Assembly: GCA_026724425.1 (NCBI GenBank)
Contig: JAIUCV010000090.1
Coordinates: forward strand, 1,922,001-1,986,000
Length of the DNA: 64,000 bases
Reading direction: 5' to 3'
Source: Erythrophleum ivorense
Taxonomy: Eukaryota > Streptophyta > Magnoliopsida > Fabales > Fabaceae
Shown here: positions 13,556 through 27,500 of the stretch, piece by piece
Layout: every line of letters starts with the position of its first letter
Position numbering within the stretch: position 1 is the first letter of the stretch
Position numbers and translations under genes: made by a program
The notes under the pieces: generated by a model
What the model saw: the letters and a program-made list of their open reading frames with translations, nothing else
The model's database searches: none
Told to the model about the DNA's origin: nothing

Positions 13556-14785
13556 ACACTAAAGTATGTTTCTACATTGTGTGGAGGCATAGAGCTACAA
13601 TTGGGACTCCTTACTACTTATGTTTCTCTCAGGATGGCAGCTTTGATGTTCCTCTCTAGGAATGAGAATCATGTCACACATGATGCTCCTCACAGTCCTG
13701 TGGAGAACCTAATGCATCGTTGGCTAAGTATGGGTCCGTCTTGATCATTACATACACTATAAGTATGTTTCTACATTGTGTGGAGGCATAGAGCTACAAT
13801 TGGGACTCCTTACTACTTATGTTTCTCTCAGGATGGTAGCTTTGATGTTCCTCTCTAGGAATGAGAATCATGTCACACATGATGCTCCTCATAGTCCTGT
13901 GGAGAACCTAATGCATCTTTGGCTAAGTATGGGTCCGTCTTGATCATTACATACACTATAAGTATGTTTCTACATTGTGTGGAGGCATAGAGCTACGATT
14001 GGGACTCCTTACTACTTATGTTTCTCTCAGGATGGTAGCTTTGATGTTCCTCTCAAGGAATGAGAATCATGTCACACATGTTGCTCCTCATAGTCCCGTG
14101 GAGAACCTAATGCATGTTTGGCTAAGTATGGGTCCGTCTTGATCATTACATACACTAAAGTATGTTTCTACATTGTGTGGAGGCATAAAGCTACGATTGG
14201 GACTCCTTACTACTTATGTTTCTCTCAGGATGGTAGCTTTGATGTTCCTCTCAAGGAATGAGAATCATGTCACACATGTTGCTCCTCATAGTCCTGTGGA
14301 GAACCTAATGCATCTTTGGCTAAGTATGGGTTCGTCTTGATCATTATATACACTACAAGTATGTTTCTACATTGTGTGGAGGCGTAGAGCTACGATTGGG
14401 ACTCCTTACTACTTATGTTTCTCTCAGGATGGTAGCTTTGATGATCCTCTCAAGGAATGAGAATAATGTCACACATGTTGCTCCTCATAGTCCTGTGGAG
14501 AACCTAATGCATCTTTGGCTAAGTATGGGTCCGTCTTGATCATTACATACACTACAAGTATGTTTCTACATTGTGTGGAGGCATAGAGCTACGATTGGGA
14601 CTCCTTACTACTTATGTTTCTCTCAGGATGGTAGCTTTGATGTTCCTCTCAAGGAATGAGAATCATGTCACACATGTTGCTCCTCATAGTCCTGTGGAGA
14701 ACCTAATGCATCTTTGGCTAAGTATGGGTCCGTCTTGATCATTATATACACTACAAGTATGTTTCTACATTGTGTGGAGGCGTAG
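13556..14785 (+). repeat. Satellite monomers between the 7-mer domain and the 4.1-kb duplication
   Basis: About six ordinary monomers, two of them with small private changes (GGATGGCAGC near 13634 and CATCGTTGG near 13716). They lead into GCATAAAG, GATGATCC and GCGTAGAG types like those of the previous domain. Nothing else is seen here. Confidence 0.8.
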
Positions 14786-17700
14786 AGCTACGATTGGGAC
14801 TCCTTACTACTTATGTTTCTCTCAGGATGGTAGCTTTGATGTTCCTCTCAAGGAATGAGAATAATGTCACACATGTTGCTCCTCATAGTCCTGTGGAGAA
14901 CCTAATGCATCTTTGGCTAAGTATGGGTCCGTCTTGATCATTATATACACTACAAATATGTTTCTACATTGTGTGGAGGCGTAGAGCTACGATTGGGACT
15001 CCTTACTACTTATGTTTCTCTCAGGATGGTAGCTTTGATGTTACTCTCAAGGAATGAGAATCATGTCACACATGTTGCTCCTCATAGTCCCGTGGAGAAC
15101 CTAATGCATGTTTGGCTAAGTATGGGTCCGTCTTGATCATTACATACACTAAAGTATGTTTCTACATTGTGTGGAGGCATAGAGCTACAATTGGGACTCC
15201 TTACTACTTATGTTTCTCTCAGGATGGTAGCTTTGATGTTCCTCTCTAGGAATGAGAATCATGTCCTGTGGAGAACCTAATGCATCTTTGGCTAAGTATG
15301 GGTCCGTCTTGATCATTACATACACTAAAGTATGTTTCTACATTGTGTGGAGGCATAGAGCTACAATTGGGACTCCTTACTACTTATGTTTCTCTCAGGA
15401 TGGTAGCTTTGATGTTCCTCTCTAGGAATGAGAATCATGTCACACATGATGCTCCTCATAGTCCTGTGGAGAACCTAATGCATCTTTGGCTAAGTATGGG
15501 TCCGTCTTGATCATTACATACACTAAAGTATGTTTCTACATTGTGTGGAGGCATAGAGCTACAATTGGGACTCCTTACTACTTATGTTTCTCTCAGGATG
15601 GTAGCTTTGATGTTCCTCTCTAGGAATGAGAATCATGTCACACATGATGCTCCTCATAGTCCTGTGGAGAACCTAATGCATCTTTGGCTAAGTATGGGTC
15701 CGTCTTGATCATTACATACACTAAAGTATGTTTCTACATTGTGTGGAGGCATAGAGCTACAATTGGGACTCCTTACTACTTATGTTTCTCTCAGGATGGT
15801 AGCTTTGATGTTCCTCTCAAGGAATGAGAATCATGTCACACATGTTGCTCCTCATAGTCCCGTGGAGAACCTAATGCATGTTTGGCTAAGTATGGGTCCG
15901 TCTTGATCATTACATACACTATAAGTATGTTTCTACATTGTGTGGAGGCATAGAGCTACGATTGGTACTCCTTACTACTTATGTTTCTCTCAGGATGGTA
16001 GCTTTGATGTTCCTCTCAAGGAATGAGAATCATGTCACACATGTTGCTCCTCATAGTCCCGTGGAGAACCTAATGCATGTTTGGCTAAGTATGGGTCCGT
16101 CTTGATCATTACATACACTAAAGTATGTTTCTAGATTGTGTGGAGGCATAAAGCTACGATTGGGACTCCTTACTACTTATGTTTCTCTCAGGATGGTAGC
16201 TTTGATGTTCCTCTCTAGGAATGAGAATCATGTCACACATGATGCTCCCATAGTCCCGTAGAGAACCTAATGCATCTTTGGCTAAGTATGGGTCCGTCTT
16301 GATCATTACATACACTACAAGTATGTTTCTACATTGTGTGGAGGCATAGAGCTACGATTGGGACTCCTTACTACTTTCGTTTCTCAAGGATGGTAGCTTT
16401 GATGTTCCTAACAAGGAATGAGAATCGTGTCACACATGTACCTCCACATTGTCTCGTGGACAATCTAATGCATGTTTGGCTAAGTATGGGTCCGTCTAGA
16501 TCATTACATACACTACATTGTGTGGAGGCGTAGAGCTACGATTGGGACTCCTTACTACTTATGTTTCTCTCAGGATGGTAGCTTTGATGTTCCTCTCAAG
16601 GAATGAGAATAATGTCACACATGTTGCTCCTCATAGTCCTGTGGAGAACCTAATGCATCTTTGGCTAAGTATGGGTCCGTCTTGATCATTATATACACTA
16701 CAAATATGTTTCTACATTGTGTGGAGGCGTAGAGCTACGATTGGGACTCCTTACTACTTATGTTTCTCTCAGGATGGTAGCTTTGATGTTACTCTCAAGG
16801 AATGAGAATCATGTCACACATGTTGCTCCTCATAGTCCCGTGGAGAACCTAATGCATGTTTGGCTAAGTATGGGTCCGTCTTGATCATTACATACACTAA
16901 AGTATGTTTATACATTGTGTGGAGGCATAAAGCTACGATTGGGACTCCTTACTACTTATGTTTCTCTCAGGATGGTAGCTTTGATGTTCCTCTCTAGGAA
17001 TGAGAATCATGTCACACATGATGCTCCCATAGTCCCGTAGAGAACCTAATGCATCTTTGGCTAAGAATGGGTCCGTCTTGATCATTACATACACTACAAG
17101 TATGTTTCTACATTGTGTGGAGGCATAGAGCTACGATTGGGACTCCTTACTACTTTCGTTTCTCAAGGATGGTAGCTTTGATGTTCCTAACAAGGAATGA
17201 GAATCGTGTCACACATGTACCTCCACATTGTCTCGTGGACAATCTAATGCATGTTTGGCTAAGTATGGGTCCGTCTAGATCATTACATACACTACAAGCT
17301 TGTTTCTATAATGTTTCGAGGCATAGAACTACGATTTGGACTCCTTACAACTTTCGTTTCTCTAGGATGGTAGCTTTGATGTTCCTAACAAGAATTAAGA
17401 ATCATGTCACACATGATGCTCCTCATAGTCCTGTGGAGAACCTAATGCATCTTTGGCTAAGTATGGGTTCGTCTTGATCATTACATACACTACAAGTATG
17501 TTTCTACATTGTGTGGAGGCATAGAGCTACGATTGGGACTCCTTACTACTTTCGTTTCTCAAGGATGGTAGCTTTGATTTTCCTAACAAGGAATGAGAAT
17601 CATGTCACACATGATGCTCCCATAGTCCCGTAGAGAACCTAATGCATGTTTGGCTAAGTATGGGTCCGTCTTGATCATTACATACACTACAAGTATGTTT

Positions 17701-18908
17701 CTACATTGTGTGGAGGCATAAAGCTACGATTGAGACTTCTTACTACTTATGTTTCTCTCAGGATGGTAGCTTTGATGTTCCTCTCAAGGAATGAGAATCA
17801 TGTCACACATGATGGTCCCATAGTCCCGTAGAGAACCTAATGCATGTTTGGCTAAGTATGGGTCCGTCTTGATCATTACATACACTACAAGTATGTTTCT
17901 ACATTGTGTGGAGGCATAGAGATACGATTGGGACTCCTTACTACTTTCGTTTCTCAAGGATGGTAGCTTTGATGTTCCTAACAAGGAATGAGAATCATGT
18001 CACACATGATGCTCCCATAGTCCCGTAGAGAACCTAATGCATGTTTGGCTAAGTATGGGTCCGTCTTGATCATTACATACACTAAAGTATGTTTCTACAT
18101 TGTGTGGAGGCATAAAGCTACGATTGGGACTTCTTACTACTTATGTTTCTCTCAGGATGGTAGCTTTGATGTTCCTCTCAAGGAATGAGAATCATGTCAC
18201 ACATGATGGTCCCATAGTCCCGTAGAGAACCTAATGCATGTTTGGCTAAGTATGGGTCCGTCTTGATCATTACATACACTACAAGTATGTTTCTACATTG
18301 TGTGGAGGCATAGAGCTACGATTGGGACTCCTTACTACTTATGTTTCTCTCAGGATGGTAGCTTTGATGTTCCTCTCAAGGAATGAGAATCATGTCACAC
18401 ATGTTGCTCCTCATAGTCCCGTGGAGAACCTAATGCATGTTTGGCTAAGTATGGGTCCGTCTTGATCATTACATACACTAAAGTATGTTTCTACATTGTG
18501 TGGAGGCATAAAGCTACGATTGGGACTCCTTACTACTTATGTTTCTCTCAGGATGGTAGCTTTGATGTTCCTCTCTAGGAATGAGAATCATGTCACACAT
18601 GATGCTCCTCATAGTCCTGTGGAGAACCTAATGCATCTTTGGCTAAGTATGGGTCCGTCTTGATCATTACATACACTATAAGTATGTTTCTACATTGTGT
18701 GGAGGCGTAGAGCTACGATTGGGACTCCTTACTACTTATGTTTCTCTCAGGATGGTAGCTTTGATGTTCCTCTCAAGGAATGAGAATCATGTCACACATG
18801 TTGCTCCTCATAGTCCCGTGGAGAACCTAATGCATGTTTGGCTAATTATGGGTCCGTCTTGATCATTACATACACTAAAGTATGTTTCTACATTGTGTGG
18901 AGGCATAA
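14786..18908 (+). repeat. 4,123-bp tandem segmental duplication, copy 1
   Basis: About 21 monomers, repeated immediately downstream at an offset of exactly 4,123 bp. Tags shared by both copies include ACTACAAATATG (14951 and 19074), a 22-bp deletion after AATCATGTC (15265/19388), a 14-bp deletion (16516/20639), a GATTTTCC monomer and GGCTAATTATGG (near 18840/22963). The left limit is where GCGTAGAG of the flank (14785) meets GCATAAAG before copy 2. Confidence 0.9.
16336..17477 (+). repeat. Diverged monomer class, first cluster
   Basis: Monomers beginning at about 16336 and 17115 differ strongly from the rest. They carry CTTTCGTTTCTCAAGG, CCTAACAAGG, AATCGTGTC, CATGTACCTCCACATTG, CTCGTGGACAATC and CCGTCTAGATC. 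The 17115 copy is followed by a second unusual monomer with CAAGCTTGTTTCTATAATG (a HindIII site), TTTCGAGG and GATTTGGAC. The first copy instead joins a normal monomer through a 14-bp deletion. Equivalent copies start at 20459, 21238, 24207, 34321, 36106, 39082, 55500 and 56293. Frames of 60-120 codons run through them only because these monomers lack some stops. They are not genes. Confidence 0.85.
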
Positions 18909-21900
18909 AGCTACGATTGGGACTCCTTACTACTTATGTTTCTCTCAGGATGGTAGCTTTGATGTTCCTCTCAAGGAATGAGAATAATGTCACACATGTT
19001 GCTCCTCATAGTCCTGTGGAGAACCTAATGCATCTTTGGCTAAGTATGGGTCCGTCTTGATCATTATATACACTACAAATATGTTTCTACATTGTGTGGA
19101 GGCGTAGAGCTACGATTGGGACTCCTTACTACTTATGTTTCTCTCAGGATGGTAGCTTTGATGTTACTCTCAAGGAATGAGAATCATGTCACACATGTTG
19201 CTCCTCATAGTCCCGTGGAGAACCTAATGCATGTTTGGCTAAGTATGGGTCCGTCTTGATCATTACATACACTAAAGTATGTTTCTACATTGTGTGGAGG
19301 CATAGAGCTACAATTGGGACTCCTTACTACTTATGTTTCTCTCAGGATGGTAGCTTTGATGTTCCTCTCTAGGAATGAGAATCATGTCCTGTGGAGAACC
19401 TAATGCATCTTTGGCTAAGTATGGGTCCGTCTTGATCATTACATACACTAAAGTATGTTTCTACATTGTGTGGAGGCATAGAGCTACAATTGGGACTCCT
19501 TACTACTTATGTTTCTCTCAGGATGGTAGCTTTGATGTTCCTCTCTAGGAATGAGAATCATGTCACACATGATGCTCCTCATAGTCCTGTGGAGAACCTA
19601 ATGCATCTTTGGCTAAGTATGGGTCCGTCTTGATCATTACATACACTAAAGTATGTTTCTACATTGTGTGGAGGCATAGAGCTACAATTGGGACTCCTTA
19701 CTACTTATGTTTCTCTCAGGATGGTAGCTTTGATGTTCCTCTCTAGGAATGAGAATCATGTCACACATGATGCTCCTCATAGTCCTGTGGAGAACCTAAT
19801 GCATCTTTGGCTAAGTATGGGTCCGTCTTGATCATTACATACACTAAAGTATGTTTCTACATTGTGTGGAGGCATAGAGCTACAATTGGGACTCCTTACT
19901 ACTTATGTTTCTCTCAGGATGGTAGCTTTGATGTTCCTCTCAAGGAATGAGAATCATGTCACACATGTTGCTCCTCATAGTCCCGTGGAGAACCTAATGC
20001 ATGTTTGGCTAAGTATGGGTCCGTCTTGATCATTACATACACTATAAGTATGTTTCTACATTGTGTGGAGGCATAGAGCTACGATTGGTACTCCTTACTA
20101 CTTATGTTTCTCTCAGGATGGTAGCTTTGATGTTCCTCTCAAGGAATGAGAATCATGTCACACATGTTGCTCCTCATAGTCCCGTGGAGAACCTAATGCA
20201 TGTTTGGCTAAGTATGGGTCCGTCTTGATCATTACATACACTAAAGTATGTTTCTAGATTGTGTGGAGGCATAAAGCTACGATTGGGACTCCTTACTACT
20301 TATGTTTCTCTCAGGATGGTAGCTTTGATGTTCCTCTCTAGGAATGAGAATCATGTCACACATGATGCTCCCATAGTCCCGTAGAGAACCTAATGCATCT
20401 TTGGCTAAGTATGGGTCCGTCTTGATCATTACATACACTACAAGTATGTTTCTACATTGTGTGGAGGCATAGAGCTACGATTGGGACTCCTTACTACTTT
20501 CGTTTCTCAAGGATGGTAGCTTTGATGTTCCTAACAAGGAATGAGAATCGTGTCACACATGTACCTCCACATTGTCTCGTGGACAATCTAATGCATGTTT
20601 GGCTAAGTATGGGTCCGTCTAGATCATTACATACACTACATTGTGTGGAGGCGTAGAGCTACGATTGGGACTCCTTACTACTTATGTTTCTCTCAGGATG
20701 GTAGCTTTGATGTTCCTCTCAAGGAATGAGAATAATGTCACACATGTTGCTCCTCATAGTCCTGTGGAGAACCTAATGCATCTTTGGCTAAGTATGGGTC
20801 CGTCTTGATCATTATATACACTACAAATATGTTTCTACATTGTGTGGAGGCGTAGAGCTACGATTGGGACTCCTTACTACTTATGTTTCTCTCAGGATGG
20901 TAGCTTTGATGTTACTCTCAAGGAATGAGAATCATGTCACACATGTTGCTCCTCATAGTCCCGTGGAGAACCTAATGCATGTTTGGCTAAGTATGGGTCC
21001 GTCTTGATCATTACATACACTAAAGTATGTTTCTACATTGTGTGGAGGCATAAAGCTACGATTGGGACTCCTTACTACTTATGTTTCTCTCAGGATGGTA
21101 GCTTTGATGTTCCTCTCTAGGAATGAGAATCATGTCACACATGATGCTCCCATAGTCCCGTAGAGAACCTAATGCATCTTTGGCTAAGTATGGGTCCGTC
21201 TTGATCATTACATACACTACAAGTATGTTTCTACATTGTGTGGAGGCATAGAGCTACGATTGGGACTCCTTACTACTTTCGTTTCTCAAGGATGGTAGCT
21301 TTGATGTTCCTAACAAGGAATGAGAATCGTGTCACACATGTACCTCCACATTGTCTCGTGGACAATCTAATGCATGTTTGGCTAAGTATGGGTCCGTCTA
21401 GATCATTACATACACTACAAGCTTGTTTCTATAATGTTTCGAGGCATAGAACTACGATTTGGACTCCTTACAACTTTCGTTTCTCTAGGATGGTAGCTTT
21501 GATGTTCCTAACAAGAATTAAGAATCATGTCACACATGATGCTCCTCATAGTCCTGTGGAGAACCTAATGCATCTTTGGCTAAGTATGGGTTCGTCTTGA
21601 TCATTACATACACTACAAGTATGTTTCTACATTGTGTGGAGGCATAGAGCTACGATTGGGACTCCTTACTACTTTCGTTTCTCAAGGATGGTAGCTTTGA
21701 TTTTCCTAACAAGGAATGAGAATCATGTCACACATGATGCTCCCATAGTCCCGTAGAGAACCTAATGCATGTTTGGCTAAGTATGGGTCCGTCTTGATCA
21801 TTACATACACTACAAGTATGTTTCTACATTGTGTGGAGGCATAAAGCTACGATTGAGACTTCTTACTACTTATGTTTCTCTCAGGATGGTAGCTTTGATG

Positions 21901-23031
21901 TTCCTCTCAAGGAATGAGAATCATGTCACACATGATGGTCCCATAGTCCCGTAGAGAACCTAATGCATGTTTGGCTAAGTATGGGTCCGTCTTGATCATT
22001 ACATACACTACAAGTATGTTTCTACATTGTGTGGAGGCATAGAGATACGATTGGGACTCCTTACTACTTTCGTTTCTCAAGGATGGTAGCTTTGATGTTC
22101 CTAACAAGGAATGAGAATCATGTCACACATGATGCTCCCATAGTCCCGTAGAGAACCTAATGCATGTTTGGCTAAGTATGGGTCCGTCTTGATCATTACA
22201 TACACTAAAGTATGTTTCTACATTGTGTGGAGGCATAAAGCTACGATTGGGACTTCTTACTACTTATGTTTCTCTCAGGATGGTAGCTTTGATGTTCCTC
22301 TCAAGGAATGAGAATCATGTCACACATGATGGTCCCATAGTCCCGTAGAGAACCTAATGCATGTTTGGCTAAGTATGGGTCCGTCTTGATCATTACATAC
22401 ACTACAAGTATGTTTCTACATTGTGTGGAGGCATAGAGCTACGATTGGGACTCCTTACTACTTATGTTTCTCTCAGGATGGTAGCTTTGATGTTCCTCTC
22501 AAGGAATGAGAATCATGTCACACATGTTGCTCCTCATAGTCCCGTGGAGAACCTAATGCATGTTTGGCTAAGTATGGGTCCGTCTTGATCATTACATACA
22601 CTAAAGTATGTTTCTACATTGTGTGGAGGCATAAAGCTACGATTGGGACTCCTTACTACTTATGTTTCTCTCAGGATGGTAGCTTTGATGTTCCTCTCTA
22701 GGAATGAGAATCATGTCACACATGATGCTCCTCATAGTCCTGTGGAGAACCTAATGCATCTTTGGCTAAGTATGGGTCCGTCTTGATCATTACATACACT
22801 ATAAGTATGTTTCTACATTGTGTGGAGGCGTAGAGCTACGATTGGGACTCCTTACTACTTATGTTTCTCTCAGGATGGTAGCTTTGATGTTCCTCTCAAG
22901 GAATGAGAATCATGTCACACATGTTGCTCCTCATAGTCCCGTGGAGAACCTAATGCATGTTTGGCTAATTATGGGTCCGTCTTGATCATTACATACACTA
23001 AAGTATGTTTCTACATTGTGTGGAGGCATAA
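18909..23031 (+). repeat. 4,123-bp tandem segmental duplication, copy 2
   Basis: Follows copy 1 without a gap. I found two base differences: A16910 versus C21033, and A17066 versus T21189. Homology ends near 23080, where CTCTAGG replaces CTCAAGG. Such near-identity over 4.1 kb points to a very recent unequal exchange, or to an assembly duplication, which the sequence alone cannot exclude. Confidence 0.9.
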
Positions 23032-24206
23032 AGCTACGATTGGGACTCCTTACTACTTATGTTTCTCTCAGGATGGTAGCTTTGATGTTCCTCTCTAGGA
23101 ATGAGAATCATGTCACACATGATGCTCCCATAGTCCCGTAGAGAACCTAATGCATCTTTGGCTAAGTATGGGTCCGTCTTGATCATTACATACACTAAAG
23201 TATGTTTCTACATTGTGTGGAGGCATAAAGCTACGATTGGGACTTCTTACTACTTATGGTTCTCTCAGGATGGTAGCTTTGATGTTCCTCTCAAGGAATG
23301 AGAATCATGTCACACATGATGGTCCCATAGTCCCGTAGAGAACCTAATGCATGTTTGGCTAAGTATGGGTCCGTCTGGATCATTACATACACTACAAGTA
23401 TGTTTCTACATTGTGTGGAGGCATAGAGCTACGATTGGGACTCCTTACTACTTATGTTTCTCTTAGGATGGTAGCTTTGATGTTCCTCTCAAGGAATGAG
23501 AATCATGTCACACATGTTGCTCCTCATAGTCCCGTGGAGAACCTAATGCATGTTTGGCTAAGTATGGGTCCGTCTTGATCATTACATACACTAAAGTATG
23601 TTTCTACATTGTGTGGAGGCATAAAGCTACGATTGGGACTCCTTACTACTTGTGTTTCTCTTAGGATGGTAGCTTTGATGTTCCTCTCTAGGAATGAGAA
23701 TCATGTCACACATGATGCTCCTCATAGTCCTGTGGAGAACCTAATGCATCTTTGGCTAAGTATGGGTCCGTCTTGATAATTACATACACTATAAGTATGT
23801 TTCTACATTGTGTGGAGGCATAGAGCTACGATTGGGACTCCTTACTACTTATGTTTCTCTCAGGATGGTAGCTTTGATGTTCCTCTCTAGGAATGAGAAT
23901 CATGTCACACATGATGCTCCCATAATCCCGTAGAGAACCTAATGCATCTTTGGCTAAGTATGGGTCCGTCTTGATTATTACATACACTACAAGTATGTTT
24001 CTACATTGTGTGGAGGCATAGAGCTACAATTGGGACTCCTTACTACTTAGGTTTCTCTCAGGATGGTAGCTTTGATGTTCCTCTCAAGGAATGAGAATCA
24101 TGTCACACATGTTGCTCCTCATAGTCCCGTAGAGAACCTAATGCATCTTTGGCTAAGTATGGGTCCGTCTTGATCATTACATACACTACAAGTATGTTTC
24201 TACATT

Positions 24207-24569
24207 GTGTGGAGGCATAGAGCTACGATTGGGACTCCTTACTACTTTCGTTTCTCAAGGATGGTAGCTTTGATGTTCCTAACAAGGAATGAGAATCGTG
24301 TCACACATGTACCTCCACATTGTCTCGTGGAGAATCTAATGCATGTTTGGCTAAGTATGGGTCCGTCTAGATCATTACATACACTACAAGCTTGTTTCTA
24401 TAATGTTTCGAGGCATAGAACTACGATTTGGACTCCTTACAACTTTCGTTTCTCTAGGATGGTAGCTTTGATGTTCCTAACAAGAAATAAGAATCATGTC
24501 ACACATGATGCTCCTCATAGTCCTGTGGAGAACCTAATGCATCTTTGGCTAAGTATGGGTTCGTCTTGA
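24207..24569 (+). repeat. Diverged monomer pair
   Basis: Same class as the pair at 17115-17477, but with CTCGTGGAGAATC in place of GGACAATC and AAGAAATAAG in place of AAGAATTAAG. The 36106 copy matches these two changes, so it is closer to this copy than to the 17-21 kb ones. Confidence 0.8.
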
Positions 24570-27500
24570 TCATTACATACACTACAAGTATGTTTCTACA
24601 TTGTGTGGAGGCATAGAGCTACGATTGGGACTCCTTACTACTTATGTTTCTCTCAGGATGGTAGCTTCGATGTTCCTCTCAAGGAATGAGAATCATGTCA
24701 CACATGTTGCTCCTCATAGTCCCGTGGAGAACCTAATGCATCTTTGGCTAAGTATGGGTCCGTCTTGATCATTACATACACTACAAGTATGTTTCTACAT
24801 TGTGTGGAGGCATAGAGCTACGATTGGGACTCCTTACTACTTTCGTTTCTCAAGGATGGTAGCTTTGATGTTCCTAACAAGGAATGAGAATCATGTCACA
24901 CATGATGCTCCCATAGTCCCGTAGACAACCTAATGCATGTTTGGCTAAGTATGGGTCCGTCTTGATCATTACATACACTAAAGTATGTTTCTACATTGTG
25001 TGGAGGCATAAAGCTACGATTGGGACTTCTTACTACTTATGGTTCTCTCAGGATGGTAGCTTTGATATTCCTCTCAAGGAATGAGAATCATGTCACACAT
25101 GATGGTCCCATAGTCCCGTAGAGAACCTAATGCATGTTTGGCTAAGTATGGGTCCGTCTTGATCATTACATACACTACAAGTATGTTTCTACATTGTGTG
25201 GAGGCATAGAGCTACGATTGGGACTCCTTACTACTTATGTTTCTCTTAAGATGGTAGCTTTGATGTTCCTCTCAAGGAATGAGAATCATGTCACACATGT
25301 TGCTCCTCATAGTCCCGTGGAGAACCTAATGCATGTTTGGCTAAGTATGGGTCCGTCTTGATCATTACATACACTAAAGTATGTTTCTACATTGTGTGGA
25401 GGCATAAAGCTACGATTGGGACTCCTTACTACTTGTGTTTCTCTTAGGATGGTAGCTTTGATGTTCCTCTCTAGGAATGAGAATCATGTCACACATGATG
25501 CTCCTCATAGTCCTGTGGAGAACCTAATGCATCTTTGGCTAAGTATGGGTCCGTCTTGATAATTACATACACTATAAGTATGTTTCTACATTGTGTGGAG
25601 GCATAGAGCTACGATTGGGACTCCTTACTACTTATGTTTCTCTCAGGATGGTAGCTTTGATGTTCCTCTCAAGGAATGAGAATCATGTCACACATGTTGC
25701 TCCTCATAGTCCCGTGGAGAACCTAATGCATGTTTGGCTAAGTATGGGTCCGTCTTGATCATTACATACACTAAAGTATGTTTCTACATTGTGTGGAGGC
25801 ATAAAGCTACGATTGGGACTCCTTACTACTTGTGTTTCTCTCAGGATGGTAGCTTTGATGTTCCTCTCTAGGAATGAGAATCATGTCACACATGATGCTC
25901 CTCATAGTCCTGTGGAGAACCTAATGCATCTTTGGCTAAGTATGGGTCCGTCTTGATAATTACATACACTATAAGTATGTTTCTACATTGTGTGGAGGCA
26001 TAGAGCTACGATTGGGACTCCTTACTACTTATGTTTCTCTCAGGATGGTAGCTTTGATGTTCCTCTCAAGGAATGAGAATCATGTCACACATGATGGTCC
26101 CATTGTCCCGTAGAGAACCTAATGCATCTTTGGCTAAGTATGGGTCCGTCTTGATTATTACATACACTACAAGTATGTTTCTACATTGTGTGGAGGCATA
26201 GAGCTACAATTGGGACTCCTTACTACTTAGGTTTCTCTCAGGATGGTAGCTTTGATGTTCCTCTCAAGGAATGAGAATCATGTCACACATGTTGCTCCTC
26301 ATAGTCCCGTAGAGAACCTAATGCATCTTTGGCTAAGTATGGGTCCGTCTTGATCATTACATACACTACAAGTATGTTTCTACATTGTGTGGAGGCATAG
26401 AGCTACGATTGGGACTCCTTACTACTTATGTTTCTCTCAGGATGGTAGCTTTGATGTTCCTCTCAAGGAATGAGAATCATGTCACACATGTTGCTCCTCA
26501 TAGTCCCGTGGAGAACCTAATGCATGTTTGGCTAAGTATGGGTCCGTCTTGATCATTACATACACTACAAGTATGTTTCTACTTTGTGTGGAGGCATAGA
26601 GCTACGATTGGGACTCCTTACTACTTATGTTTCTCTCAGGATGGTAGCTTTGATGTTCCTCTCAAGGAATGAGAATCATGTCACACATGTTGCTCCTCAT
26701 AGTCCCGTGGAGAACCTAATGCATCTTTGGCTAAGTATGGGTCCGTCTTGATCATTACATACACTACAAGTATGTTTCTAAATTGTGTGGAGGCATAGAG
26801 CTACAATTGGGACTCCTTACTACTTATGTTTCTCTCAGGATGGTAGTTTTGATGTTCCTCTCAAGGAATAAGAATCATGTCACACATGTTGCTCCTCATA
26901 GTCCCGTGGAGAACCTAATGCATGTTTGGCTAAGTATGGGTCCGTCTTGATCATTACATACACTAAAGTATGTTTCTACATTGTGTGGAGGCATAGAGCT
27001 ACGATTGGGACTCCTTACTACTTATGTTTCTCTCAGGATGGTAGCTTTGATGTTCCTCTCAAGGAATGAGAATCATGTCACACATGTTGCTCCTCATAGT
27101 CCCGTGGAGAACCTAATGCATGTTTGGCTAAGTATGGGTCCGTCTTGATCATTACATACACTAAAGTATGTTTCTACATTGTGTGGAGGCATAAAGCTAC
27201 GATTGGGACTCCTTACTACTTATGTTTCTCTCAGGATGGTAGCTTTGATGTTCCTCTCTAGGAATGAGAATCATGTCACACATGATGCTCCTCATAGTCC
27301 TGTGGAGAACCTAATGCATCTTTGGCTAAGTATGGGTCCGTCTTGATCATTACATACACTATAAGTATGTTTCTACATTGTGTGGAGGCGTAGAGCTACG
27401 ATTGGGACTCCTTACTACTTGTGTTTCTCTCAGGATGGTAGCTTTGATGTTCCTCTCTAGGAATGAGAATCATGTCACACATGATGCTCCTCATAGTCCT

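Noticed and set aside
17115..17477. Reading frames of 60-120 codons across satellite monomers, repeated at many places on the + strand, and 66 codons on the - strand near 17784 and 21907
   Set aside because: They recur with the repeat, many start with GTG, which plants rarely use, and they exist only where a monomer variant lacks a stop. No domain or codon signal is visible.
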